A stretch of 64,000 nucleotides of DNA from Glandiceps talaboti. Its lineage: Eukaryota; Hemichordata; Enteropneusta; Spengelidae. Shown piece by piece: positions 32,428 to 44,096 of the stretch. The first letter of the stretch is position 1. Every line of letters begins with the position of its first letter. The notes under the pieces are model-generated. The model had not been told where the DNA came from. It worked only from the letters and a program-made list of their open reading frames with translations, and searched no databases. The translations under genes and the position numbers were made by a program. The DNA lies in NCBI RefSeq assembly GCF_964340395.1, contig NC_135565.1, positions 15,431,709 through 15,495,708 of the forward strand, read 5' to 3'.

Positions 32428-35325
32428 TTATTTGTGAACATATTTTTTCTTTCCACGTGCCGAAATCTTTGATTTCTTCTTTCTGGAGATCCTTGGATAA
32501 TATCTGTAAACATCCGTTTTGTGCAAGGCATTTCCAATTCTACCAGCAGTCAAACAACTGGAAAATCTTCCAACAATACCACCAACAACACCACCAACAA
32601 CTGCGCCTAATATGGGTACAGGAATTAATAGCTGGCCGATTGCAGCTCCCCCTGCTGATCCGGCAACACCACCTATAAATGTACCAGCTATTTTCCACTG
32701 CTTTTCAAACATTTCCCTCAATTCTTCAGGTTTAAGTCGAACTTGATTTGTTTTACCCCTGAGCTTCACAACATCATACGTCAGAAAGGCACCTTCTGCA
32801 ATAGCAGCAGAACCAGCTGCAATACCCGCTGATGCTGCAAGGCCCGGAATAGTTGCACGAGATATCCCACCAACAAATATCCGAGATGCACCTTTCAAGG
32901 AGATACGCTCTATGGCACCAATAGAGCATTTACCAACAACTCTCAATCCATTTCGAAAAACAAATGGAACTGGTCTCGCCTCTTCAGCAACGTGCGCTAC
33001 AATCTTAGTATTAGCAGATGATGCTAACTGATGACACTTATTTATTTGTGTTTTACACCAAACAACGAAATGTTCACAGTTATTATTGACAGGGGAGTAC
33101 TGGCATTCAGCAACCCTCTCTTCAGCTCTACATATTACTGCTTCCGTATCACTGGTACCTTGATAACTGACTCGGAAAATTCTTTGCTTTTCTAGGCTTA
33201 CAGGATATCGCTCTTTAGTAACCTTGCCAAGACTATGTCCTGTAAACAGTATTGAACTATCGTCTGTACATGCTTTGTAGTGGATTGCACCAAAAGTGTT
33301 ATCTTGACTGCCATCTTCCACTGCAAGTACATGATGGTAGTACAGACCTTTCGCTCTCTCTATCATAATGTGATCACCCCTTCTTATGTCGCTGACTGCC
33401 ATCACTCGTTCATTGCAGTAGATAGCATTCTTGCAAACCTCGATAAAGTGCTGGCAATTGCATTCTGATGAGTATTTGGTCTCAAACAAAAATGATCTTG
33501 CTTTCTCAATCACTTTACTCCGATCATATGCAACAGTCTCATCATCAAAGGGAATCACACGGAAGATCTCCCACTCTTTGAAGTCCAGGTACATTTGTTC
33601 CTCTGCCACTTTTTTGTGTACATGGTCACAGTCAGCATAGTGGACTACCTCAACACCAAGCTTAAGATTACCATCCTGAACAGACAACAAATGATGGTCT
33701 TGGAAGGTTTTGCCTTTCTTAGATTTCCTAATGATGAGATGGTCCCCAGCCTTGATATCTCTGACTTTGTGAATTTGTTGAAGGTGTTCCATTGCTTCTT
33801 TACACCACTGGACGAAGTGCTCATTGGTGTTCCTTTCAAGTGAATATGTCTTCTTACCTAGCTGACTTAGAGCTTTCCGTATAATCTCCTCAACATTCTT
33901 TGACTGGTCATCGTCAGAGAAGTCGTCATGAAAGACGAATACCTTATGTTTTCCAATAACAACTTGGAAATGCTCTTGGACCACCTCTTTGGCATTATTT
34001 TCATAATGTACAAGTACCAAAGAGTTGTTGTCTTTGAAATCTTCTGTTGCTAAGGAATGCAAAGGCTTAGCACCTTTGTAATCTTCAATAATAATGTGGT
34101 CACCTTTCTTTATGTCACTGACAGAGGAGAAGAATTCTCTATGCGCTTGTCTGGTTTTGCACCAAAATACAAAATGCTTACAGCTCTGACTCTCAGAACA
34201 GTAAGTGGTTCGACCAACTTGCCTTCGAGCTTGTATAATGACATCATCTATATCTTCTTGTGTTTCATCATCTTTGTCATCAAGATACTGAAAGATGTCT
34301 TCTTTGTTTGGAGAAACAGTAATCACCTCCTCCACCACTTTTGCTTCTCTAATTCCTCCATCTTTGTAATGGATTACAGTGATTTTGTTGTCATCACTAC
34401 CATTGTCAACTGCCAGCAAATGATGTTCATGAAGGTTGGACTTGATAACAAGATGATCACCCTTTTTAATGTGTTCTATGGAAGATACACGTAACTTGTG
34501 TCCTGTGTGTGTTGTACACCAATTGACGAAGTGCTCACAGTTGTTGTACTCTGTGGAATATTTACTCTCCGTCAATTGGCATCTAGCTTTCTGAACTACT
34601 CTACCAGCATCATAAAGACACACTGCTAACATATCATCAATGCCCTCCTCCTCATCACCCTCGTAGCTATCATCTCGTTTTACATCTGTTAGTTTATCAT
34701 CACCCGTGTCGTTTTCATCCCCATAGTTGTAGTAGTATCTTGGCGAATTAGGATCCATCATTTTGAAAACCTTTTCTTTCTTTGGGTCCAATTTTATGTC
34801 TTCTTCAATTATCTTGCCTTTTATGAAGTGAATAACACTAACCACATTGTCATGGCGGCCATCTGCAACAGCCAATGAATGATGTTCATGGAGATTCTTA
34901 TATTTCTTGGTGATGATGTGGTCTCCTTTTCTGATGTTGATGGTATTCTTTACACGTTTTCTGAAGCTTGTTAATGTAAGGCACCAGCTTACGAAATTTT
35001 CACAGTTGTTGTTCTCTGGACAATATTTCCATTCGCCAATTTGAGCCTTTGCTTTCCGGATGCTCTCGTCTATCGGTATGGTTCGATGTTTGTCAACATT
35101 AACCCTAAAAACTGGTGTGCTAAGGGGTTCCAAGGTTAATACCGTTTCTTCTACTATGCCAAAAATTCTTGGACAATTACGATAGTGGATAACACGTATT
35201 GTGTTGTCATGGCAACCGTCTTCTATTGCAAGTAAGTGGTGTTTATGAATTCCTAGATGCTTCTTTATGAGAAGGTGATCTCCACGCTTTATCTCTGTCA
35301 CAGTCGATATTTTTGTGGGTTCCAT
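32428..35325 (-). CDS. Multi-LRAT-domain protein 3
   Basis: Intact 965-residue paralogue of LRAT-2, with six LRAT units, the acidic linker in unit 2, Asn for Cys in unit 4 (NTNEHF), the alanine/glycine-rich segment, the glycine zipper and the lysine-rich tail. The start is set at MEPTKISTV by comparison with LRAT-2; the frame is open 24 codons further upstream but those codons match non-coding sequence in the other copy. The C-terminus ends GKKKYVHK rather than GKKK because a deletion just after the ancestral stop brought in four extra codons. Differences from LRAT-2 are scattered and mostly conservative (for example GATHLHS versus GAKPLHS, and RHEHHM versus NLHEHHL), with no stop or frameshift, which suggests both copies are still constrained or that they are young. 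Confidence 0.87.
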   Translation of the reverse strand: MEPTKISTVTEIKRGDHLLIKKHLGIHKHHLLAIEDGCHDNTIRVIHYRNCPRIFGIVEETVLTLEPLSTPVFRVNVDKHRTIPIDESIRKAKAQIGEWKYCPENNNCENFVSWCLTLTSFRKRVKNTINIRKGDHIITKKYKNLHEHHSLAVADGRHDNVVSVIHFIKGKIIEEDIKLDPKKEKVFKMMDPNSPRYYYNYGDENDTGDDKLTDVKRDDSYEGDEEEGIDDMLAVCLYDAGRVVQKARCQLTESKYSTEYNNCEHFVNWCTTHTGHKLRVSSIEHIKKGDHLVIKSNLHEHHLLAVDNGSDDNKITVIHYKDGGIREAKVVEEVITVSPNKEDIFQYLDDKDDETQEDIDDVIIQARRQVGRTTYCSESQSCKHFVFWCKTRQAHREFFSSVSDIKKGDHIIIEDYKGAKPLHSLATEDFKDNNSLVLVHYENNAKEVVQEHFQVVIGKHKVFVFHDDFSDDDQSKNVEEIIRKALSQLGKKTYSLERNTNEHFVQWCKEAMEHLQQIHKVRDIKAGDHLIIRKSKKGKTFQDHHLLSVQDGNLKLGVEVVHYADCDHVHKKVAEEQMYLDFKEWEIFRVIPFDDETVAYDRSKVIEKARSFLFETKYSSECNCQHFIEVCKNAIYCNERVMAVSDIRRGDHIMIERAKGLYYHHVLAVEDGSQDNTFGAIHYKACTDDSSILFTGHSLGKVTKERYPVSLEKQRIFRVSYQGTSDTEAVICRAEERVAECQYSPVNNNCEHFVVWCKTQINKCHQLASSANTKIVAHVAEEARPVPFVFRNGLRVVGKCSIGAIERISLKGASRIFVGGISRATIPGLAASAGIAAGSAAIAEGAFLTYDVVKLRGKTNQVRLKPEELREMFEKQWKIAGTFIGGVAGSAGGAAIGQLLIPVPILGAVVGGVVGGIVGRFSSCLTAGRIGNALHKTDVYRYYPRISRKKKSKISARGKKKYVHK

Positions 35326-38300
35326 TGTTAAGCTATACCACAACAGAGCTGTGCATTTGACCTGTAGAATATTGGAGAAGGATACTGTGTTACACATGAT
35401 GAAACGTTATAATTAAATTACACACACACAGTCTCAGAATACATGGGCGGGGTCGCATTGTCATATTCATAATTCTCTTTTTCAATAATGAGTTCGAAGT
35501 GTTCGTGATCTAACACTGCACCTTGGGGAGCAATTTCATTGAAAATAAAGGTTCTTAATGAGGCCATGTATGGATGACGATTGGGGTATTTATGTCGGAT
35601 TTTTGATCGATAAAGCATTTTTATCCTGGCTTCCTACTTGACAAGTCTAATGTGGAAAACAATATATGCCAAGCCCTATTTTGTAACTCATTAACTTGCA
35701 AATGTGTAATATATATGTTTGTAAACATATTGCACATTTTTTATTTTTTTTGCAATGTATTGTTACAAACACAGGCCTGATCAATCTTGTTTCGCACTGA
35801 TTGTCCAAGTACAAAACCATGATAACATTCTTTTATAAATGAAAAATCCAAAATAAACACCTGGTCCACTTGGTTGGGAGAGAGATTCTTGATAACATGA
35901 CCCTAAAAACTGACATGACTGGTCACCCATGGAAATGTTGGCATGCTATTGCAAAGGGCACACAGATGCCAGACACCGAGACTACAACTTATTTCCAGTT
36001 CCATAGTAACAAACATCTTATACTCTTAACTTAGATCTACGAGTTCTTGTTACAAAATCGTGCAACTGAGACGGTAAATGTGTTTACCCATTTTAACACA
36101 TGATAAAATATAAAACAGGCAATAGAACCTTTCCCAGTAGTCACAATAATAATAGTATTTATTGACCTTTAAATCGGCAATAAATCGATTGCCCCTGCTA
36201 TCGAATTAATGTACAAATGTTGGTACTCATGACTCATATATATGCTTATTACAGTCATTATTGCTGTCACCTATTCATACCAATCAAAGCTTGATCAAGC
36301 TTGTAAACTATGGCGTACAATTTTAAAACTAAACTTGGGCATGTGTGACCTATGTACGGGATGGATAACCCAACCCCCCGCACGGACTAGTTTGAAACCA
36401 ATCTATTATACCTGGGTCATGACAGGTCTATCTTACTAACATTGCTACATTTATTCATCTGGCTCAACAAACAATTTACTAACACTGCTACATTTTATCA
36501 CCAACTCACATTGACTGACACTTCCACTGACCTATCAGTAGCCAGTTAAAGAGAAAATAAGTCGCTATGCAAACACATGAAAATATGGTGTAGGATGAAT
36601 TGGATGTGCGATTTGGATATTCTGGCAGTAACATTTTATCATGATTTTTCTGCAAGTTCAACATAAGTTTTATGTAAATCAAAACAGCAACAAACAGCTG
36701 ATAAACGCTAGGTCATGTAGATAGTAGCCTAGGTCAAGCTAGTATGCCTTGGTGAATATGATGGGGACAATGTTTGGCGAAATGTAAATGCTAAATATCA
36801 AACAGTCTGGGCAAACGCCTCGTTGATTTTCAATACCTAGATTGTTCCACATACTTATCGTCTGGCATGACTCGACAGCATTAATATCTTACTATCAATC
36901 ACTGCTAAATGTTATGGTCTTGCTAGACAAATACCTCTGTTGGTAAGATTTGTGTGGAGTCAGACGATAAAATGTACTGCAGTTAAGATTTTTGTTGACT
37001 CTGAATTTAAAATTTAGCACTGGGTTCTGGTGAAACTTTTGTCGGTTCAACCGACGTTTTATTAATTGCACTGTCTTGTAATTGTCACAAAACTGAACCG
37101 GTCTACAGTCTGCTACTCTGGGTCAGCGACTCAAGTCCTGCCATAGCATACCATAACACCAGGTATTGCAGTAGGAACGTTGGCATGGAGACGACAAATA
37201 AAAGCCCGAGTGTACCGAAACCGAAAATGAATTCAGCAAAGTAATATTAAGCCCCACATGGCTGATATCAGTGAAGACATACCTGAACACCTGCTATTCG
37301 ATTCTTAATTTTAAAACAAATTATACAAAACTATTTTGTTACAACTAAAAAAAGTTATTTCTTATTTTGTAATTCTTTTTAAAGCTTGCAATACTGCAAT
37401 TGGCATGGGTCTTTAAAACATTCATCGGGCAGGTAGTCAACAGGTAAAGCCAGCAAATGAATAATTTGAAAGTCTGTCGACCTGAACAGACAGAACGTTA
37501 CTCGAGTTGATAAGTGTTTTTGGTCGACCGACAAGCATTATTCATTACAATAGAATTTGGGTTGTTAGTTTATTATAATCGTGTATGGCTATGCAAATGC
37601 TGAATTCGACACAAACTTATCCTGCTGAAAGTATCTTGTATTCAAATACGACACCCAGGTAAACAATATAGAATCCTAAGATATCAACAAAAAGCTCAGC
37701 AGAACAACACATTCATTGTCCATTATTTACCTATAACCTACTATTTATCAGTTGGATATTGTGTATATTTTGTGTTCAGTACCATATGCAACGTTTTTGG
37801 ATATGTACAATTACATTTAAAAGGTAAACTTACTAGTTAGATGATACGACGGGTATAAGACACCTTGGTGAACTGCTTTGGTGAAGTGTTTTTGTATGTG
37901 TATTCGTTACGCATGCGTGATGTCATTATATTCGAGACATACAGCACAGCACCAATACTTATACAGAATGCCCTCTGTGGTAACTACACTTGTCCTACGA
38001 CACATCTGCTTGCTACTGTACTGAACTGAATGTACTGTTGCAAGCAGGCAACAAATGGGAGTTCAGATGTACTGAAACTGCAAGATAAATTAATGTCATT
38101 AAAGTGAAGTCTCCTTCTGTATAATAAAGTGTTCTGAAACGAACCTATCAAGATGTACATTGATATTTGTTTCTATAGAAATATTAGGGCGAATATTATC
38201 TCCTTTACGATGTGCCAAAATATGCCAAACTCTCAAGTACATTGGCAATGTACGATATGACTGTTCAATCACATCAACAAATCAAACTTAGCTTACAAGA

Positions 38301-38689
38301 AATATATACCAATTGTTGACTAAATTATACATAGTAAGTATGCGTATAGACGTCTCGCTCCAACGTCGACGTCTATGGTATGTCAAGTTCTAAAACATGC
38401 TAAAATGGCATTACTATATCTACAATAGTAATGAGCCTATGCCCGTCATGCTAAAAAGTGACCCTAAATTTCCTTTCTCTAACAACGGCCCTCCCTTTTA
38501 ATTTTTTTTCAAAGTAATGGGTCAAACGATGTTAGCCATGGAAAAAGACATTAGTCCCAGAATCAATGGTTTAGAGGACTTAATCCCATCGCTGCCACCA
38601 CGTTGAAAGTTATAAAAGATATTGGTTATTCCTCAGCAAGCGCCCTGCTACCAACGTAGTGAATTGTAGTTTATAAAAGAAATCAGTGA
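35326..38689. other. Non-coding interval between LRAT-3 and LRAT-4
   Basis: Holds MITE M1 copy 4 (about 35555-35875) and an ~890-base segment at about 36237-37126 absent from the left unit, bounded by GACTC words on both sides. I do not recognise that segment; a 65-residue frame in it shows no known motif. From about 37130 to 38690 it matches 27870-29480. No gene is supported. Confidence 0.6.
35555..35875. mobile_element. Palindromic MITE family M1, copy 4
   Basis: Same location as copy 3 relative to LRAT-3. Starts near TTAATGAGGCCATGTATGGAT and ends near AAAATCCAAAATAAACACCTG; the right terminus is eroded. Confidence 0.65.
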
Positions 38690-41027
38690 AGCCACGCATG
38701 TGCAATTAGTAAACTCTCTGTGATCCACTACAGTACGTTCAGTTTCAAAAGAACACAGGTCATTGTAGAGGCTATCAAGATAGACCCTAAAACAGACAAG
38801 ATGTTTCGCTTCATTGATCTCGAATTGACCGACCCACAAAAAGTTATTGATAAGTCTATAAAGTATGAAGGAATAAAAGATTATCACCCATCAGAAAACA
38901 GCTGTGAGCACTTTGTAACCTGGTCATGATGGCATTTGTGGTGAACGAGTTTTATGTCTAACAGACATTCAGATAGGTGACCATATTCTTTATCAAAAGT
39001 TCCCTTTTGACCGTCACTATTTGGCCATTGACTAAAAGGAACCAAATGTGTCTGTAATGCATTATGATAGCCGAGTCATGGAAGATAACCTCTGTGTTCG
39101 CTTCGATGAGGAGAAAATCTTTCGCTTATTTGATGATGAGTCCGACCAATTATACAGCTACACTGAAGGTGTGATTAAAAAGGCACGAAGTCAGCTTGGT
39201 CAGGAAAAGTATTCCAGTGATAGTAATAACTCTGAGCACTTTGTTAATTGATGTAAAACACTTACCGGATACAAAGAATGTATCACGGATATTAAGGAAA
39301 TCATGGAGGGGGACCATCTGATCGTTTTGAAGTGCCGTGGGCTACACGACCATCATATACTTGCAGTAGGAAATGAAAGTGAAACTGGTCAGATTGATGT
39401 TGTACTTTGCACTCGTGAAAAGTAGTCAGAGAATTGCTAAAGGTTAACCTTGAGAAAGACAAAGTATATAAAATGATAGAGGAAGAAGAAAATAGAGATA
39501 GGGAAAATGATAGTAACAGTGGAAATGGTAACTTTGAGGTGTTTATAGAAAATGAAGATGTGGAAGAGGTGATCAATGTATCCACAGACACATTATTGGA
39601 CAATAACAGAGTTATCGAGAAAGCAAAAGCACAGGTTGGCGAGAACGAATATTGCTCAGAAAGTCAACACAACTGTGAAGATTTCGTGGAGTGGTGTAAA
39701 ACTGTCACAACACATCGAAGAAAAGTAAAAGAAATGACAGAAATAAAAAGGGGTGATCACTTGATCCATAAACGAAAACATCACCGCCTTCACTTGCTTG
39801 CAACTACAGCAGGTGCTGAAGGCAAACCTTTAAGTGTCATTCATTTTAGTACAAGGCTTTTGGCTGTAGGCAGCCAAGTACTTGAAGAGGACCTAACTTT
39901 TAAACCGAGTGAGGGTACACTTTACCGCGTTGTGGACGACTCAGTTAGATCCTACTGATGTAACCAACATGATAGAAAGGGCAAGACGTGTAAAGGGTCA
40001 TCACGTATATTCTCACAAAGGACATGACTGTTGGCATTTCATTCACTGGTGTCAAGAGGGCAGTGATGAAAGGGTCCTTCAAGTCAGTGACATAAAACGT
40101 GGTGATCATATCATTGCAGAAAGGAAGAATGGTATTTATTACCATCACATGCTTGCAGTTGAAAATGGAGATCATGATAGAGTCACCGTCATTCACTACA
40201 TCAAGAATTGGTCGATTACTTTCACAAAGAGTATTGGTATAATTAAAAAAGAGCCTATGCACTTTGAGCCTGGAAATGTTCTGTTTCGTGCTGCATACAA
40301 AGAGTGTTATGATACTAAGAAGACAATAGAAAATGCACAGAGCCGCCTTGGAGAGATGGAGTATTCCTTTATCAGAAATAACTGTGAACATTTTGTTACT
40401 TGGTGCAAAACTGGCAATGACGTATGTCATCAGCTAATTGACACTATAGCAGGCCAAACAGTCGAGGAAATTTCCAGTCAGGGTTTTCCAATGCGAACAA
40501 CAATTAAAACTGCTGGTAACAGTGCGGGTAAGACTGTTGTTATAACTGCAGAAGGGTCGACTTTGCAAACTGCAGGGCATGCTGCTGCTGGTAGCACTGT
40601 TCGATCACTATCTCGTTCAGTTTCAGTCACAGCAGGTGCTGCTGCTGGTAGTGCCGCAGCTACAGAATTAATCTTCTTAGCCCATGATACGTATAAGCTG
40701 CATGTTAAGAAAAACAAAGTTAGACGTACCCCTGAAGAACGTAGAGAAGATAGTGCACAGGAAGGGAAAATAGTAGGTACCTTTGCTGGTGGAGTTACTG
40801 GTGCAACAACAGGGGCTGTTGTTGGTCAGATCGCTATTCCTGTTCCAGTACTTGGTGCGGTAATTGGTGGGTTTGTCGGTGGTGTAATCGGAAGGCAATT
40901 GATTGGATTCGTCGGTAAAAGAGTTGGCCATCTACTCCACAAACCTCTGCTTTACAAACAACTCAGAAGGTTAAAGATCATAAGGCAGAACAGAAAACAA
41001 AAACAACTTCAACTAATGACGGACTGA
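38690..41027 (+). pseudogene. Multi-LRAT-domain protein 4, decayed paralogue of LRAT-1
   Basis: LRAT units are recognisable in order: a half unit from VIHY (about 38722) to CEHFVTW, a unit with GDH near 38970 and SEHFVN near 39240, a unit with GDH near 39310 and an acidic linker ending NCEDFVEWC (about 39670), a unit with GDH near 39755 ending DCWHFIHWC (about 40027), and a unit with GDH near 40100 ending NNCEHFVTWC (about 40380). The last part, 39909-41027, stays open and ends in an alanine-rich region, a glycine zipper and a basic tail. The reading frame is broken by a two-base loss after the first CEHFVTW, a TAA near 39032, a TGA replacing the Trp codon near 39251, and frame changes near 39425 and 39945. 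The unit around 39150-39245 is almost identical to unit 4 of LRAT-1. Some 3' ORFs could still be translated, but an intact product is unlikely. Confidence 0.82.
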
Positions 41028-44000
41028 TTATCCCATGAAGGGCGATCGAACACAAGCAAAACACCTCACTATAAATGATCATATTGGTGTCTTGTGAACA
41101 AACCGCTCACTATTGAAACACGAACGAAACGTGGAGAAAATCGGCGTTGCTTTTGTGAATACATTCTTACATAGAAACTGATTCTTCAATACCGAGGACA
41201 AATTTTTAACGGAGACACCTGCAACAATTACACATTCTGAGTGAGTGAGTGAGTGAGTGAGTGAGTGAATGAGTGTGTACATTGCTCGTATAGATTAGCC
41301 TATTCTTAGCCTAGATAACAAATACGTAACCAGTACAGATGTCAACTGAATACCGTCAGTAAGGATGGTTTATCCTATATCTTTTAGTACCATCAACTTA
41401 TATACCAACTTATATGATGTTTGAGGTAGGCATTGTTAAGGTAGAACATTAAGACATTGCTTAATTATTGAAAAAAGTTCCCCATTATGCAAATGACCCA
41501 TTAAAAGTAAAAGTCAAACCTAAATTCAAAAGATTTGTTAACTACTTAATATATACTTGTATACAATTATATACAATTTGAAGCAAAGTCTAATTCCCGA
41601 CAATTTTTAATTATGCTAATGATTCGTTAACTCATTCAATGTTTAACAATAGCTAAGCCATTCAAATAATGTATTTTAAGAGTTACTACTCTCCTCTCTC
41701 TCTCCATTTATAGTCTCACTAATATTAAATATGTGTTTGATTTTGACACAACGAAATGGTGTTATTGAGGCATTTGACTTACCCCCCCCCCCTCCACACA
41801 CATTCAAACATACGTACATGCATGTACGTACACACATACATTATACACATCTACATACACACATTCACATACATACATACATACATACATACATTATACA
41901 TACACATACATACATACATACATACATACATACATACATACATACAACTATCCAGCTATCAACTGTCCTTCCATCCATCCATCCATCCATTACCTACATG
42001 TACATGCATAACACGTATTGTACTGTTCTATCATTTTTAATCTAGATAATAAATAAAAGTATTATGCAGTCGCTCCAATTTAATTCTAATTTACATTACA
42101 TCTGAAAGTGTGACCTTCACACAACAGAATACAGGTATGAGTGAGTCATATTTATAGACTGATGTTACATCTATCAATGTAAATAGATAGAAAGAAAACA
42201 TTTCATTTGGATGGACAGCAATTGTTCTGCTATTTGAAGGGATTAACGGAAAGGTATCAGACGCTTTAGGCCTGCGAACTTGTCTCAAAGGAACCTGCAT
42301 GCAATACAAGATGTGAAATATTCCCCAGACTGCACTGCTCTGGGAGATCTTGAGAGATATCCAGTGTGGGCAAATTGGAATTATGTTTCCTCAGACTATT
42401 GTCTGGGTGGTCTTGTGGTAGAGCCCCCAGCAGAGAGAGAGAGAGTCTGGGTAACTGAGGCTACAGTTAGCTACACTTTATTTCTATCAAACATTGCAGG
42501 GTTCTCTCCAATACAGAGAAAGCAGTGCTAGCATCATGTATGTCACCCAGGTAGTCTTGCCTGGCAGGTAATTGTCTCTGTTTAGTCTGTAAGGTATGCT
42601 GTGACAGGGCGCATTCACACATCAGTCGACCCCTCTAGCTATGCTTCAAAGACCTTTTACCATTCTTGACTATAGTAATTGTCCCTGTTAACAATATTAT
42701 AATTAACACTTTTACACAGAGAAATGAGTGATCCTAATTTCCACAATTGTGACAATTGTATTTGACAGTAAGCATAACCACTGAAAGGGCCACTTTGAAA
42801 AAGGATTAAATATTAGGTGTGGAAAAAATTTGTCTGACAGAACTTTAGAAAAAGTTGGCCCAGAACAAAAGAATAATCCTATGTAATCCTCAAGGCATCA
42901 CTGATAAGATAACACTAATGAAAGAATCTGGGATTGAAACCTGGCCTTTAAATGTTTGCTCCAATGCTGAAGATGTGCATATATTAATTTATGCATTATG
43001 TAAATTACTGTAGTATTGATACGATGCAATATAATACAACACAATACAATACAATACAATACAATACAATAAAACTTTATTGATCCATACCAGGAATTTT
43101 CTGTGTTTGCCATAAAATCAATTTAAACAAGTAAATAAAAACAATAAAAACAAGTACATAAAAGCAAGACTTTTAAAATCAAAATACGTACATGACAACA
43201 ACTTGAAAAGTGTGGACTTTAAAAAAGAATGGCCACAGCTAAACATGTGAGTATGTAGGGCTACAGTCGGGGTCTGTCTGCCTGTTGGTGGTTTATATTA
43301 ATTGCTGCTGGTAAGAATGATTGCTTGTAGCATGTTGTTCTGGTACGTGGGAGTCTGAGTCTGCTGCTTTTATCTATTCGTTGACTGTCAAGTTCTGGCC
43401 TAAGTGGATGTGTGTTGTCAGCTAATATCATTCCCAGTCTGTCCATAATGTGTCTGTGGTATATGTTGTCAATGTAACTCTGTTTTTTACCCACCACCCC
43501 TCCCACTTTTCTGATGATTTTGTCAAGTCTGTCTTTGTCTTGTTTAGTAATATTTCCAGCCCAACATACTCCAAAAGTAAAAAGAGTGCTCGAAGTTGAA
43601 GTATAAAACATTTGTGTAGTAGATCTACGCTATCTCAGTTTTCTCAAGCAGTACAATCGACTGTGAAGTTTTTTGACGTTCCATGAAAGCTTATCATGGA
43701 GATAAATACGTATATGTTCCAGCTCTATTGACAACTTCATCCTTGATTAAAATATCTTCATACACAGACAGCTTTCTTCTAAAATTGACAATCATTTCTT
43801 TGGTTTTACCTACATTAAGTTCTAGATAGTTCTGGTCACACCAGTTTACATGTACAAATGTACTTCTTTCTAATTGCTTATTTTGCTGTAACGTCGTTGT
43901 CTGTTATCAGTCCAGCCAGTCCATACATACATGTATGTATGATGCAGAGATTGTTCCAAAAATTCACAGCAGATCTTTATCTATCTATCCTGGGGATATA

Positions 44001-44096
44001 GGCTGCACTGTCCATAGTGTCTATCATCGGGGGAATACTGAATGTATTTCAAAACCCAGAACACAGCATCATATCCAAACACCTAGACAATGTTGT
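41028..44096. other. Intergenic region between LRAT-4 and the archaemetzincin gene
   Basis: Holds a (GAGT)n run at 41238-41270, an ACATACAT/CATA simple repeat at about 41790-41946, a C-run at 41782, an (ACAAT)n run at 43030-43072 and a minus-strand LINE fragment (43060-43890). No host gene is supported; frames rich in His-Thr-Tyr are translations of the simple repeat. Confidence 0.65.
43060..43890 (-). mobile_element. Degenerate 3' part of a LINE
   Basis: The minus strand has a 116-residue frame (43611-43261) with FGVCWAGNITKQDKDRLDKI, then HPLRPE and RTRTTCYKQSFLPAAI, the typical C-terminal region of CR1/L2/Rex-type LINE polyproteins. Upstream on the same strand, LNVGKTKEMIVNFRRK is readable near 43820-43775 in another frame, so at least one frameshift separates the parts. 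The 3' end runs into an ATTGT-type simple repeat (43030-43072), a common LINE tail. Inactive. Confidence 0.75.

Larger units (their letters stand above)
30859..38905. repeat. Tandem segmental duplication, right unit
   Basis: Counterpart of the left unit. It begins inside a copy of CYP4 exon 1 and runs continuously into the longer LRAT-4 gene. It has one large segment of its own, about 36237-37126, where the left unit reads straight through from CATGACTC to AGTCCTGCC at about 27870. The joint between the units is at 30856-30858, where the LRAT gene and CYP4 exon share only the three bases TGT. Confidence 0.88.

Noticed and set aside
35326-35397. 24 extra N-terminal codons for LRAT-3
   Set aside because: The matching sequence in LRAT-2 lies upstream of its ATG and is not open in frame as coding; MEPTKISTV is the shared start.
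41731-42045. His-Thr-Tyr-rich frames
   Set aside because: Translations of the ACATACAT simple repeat.
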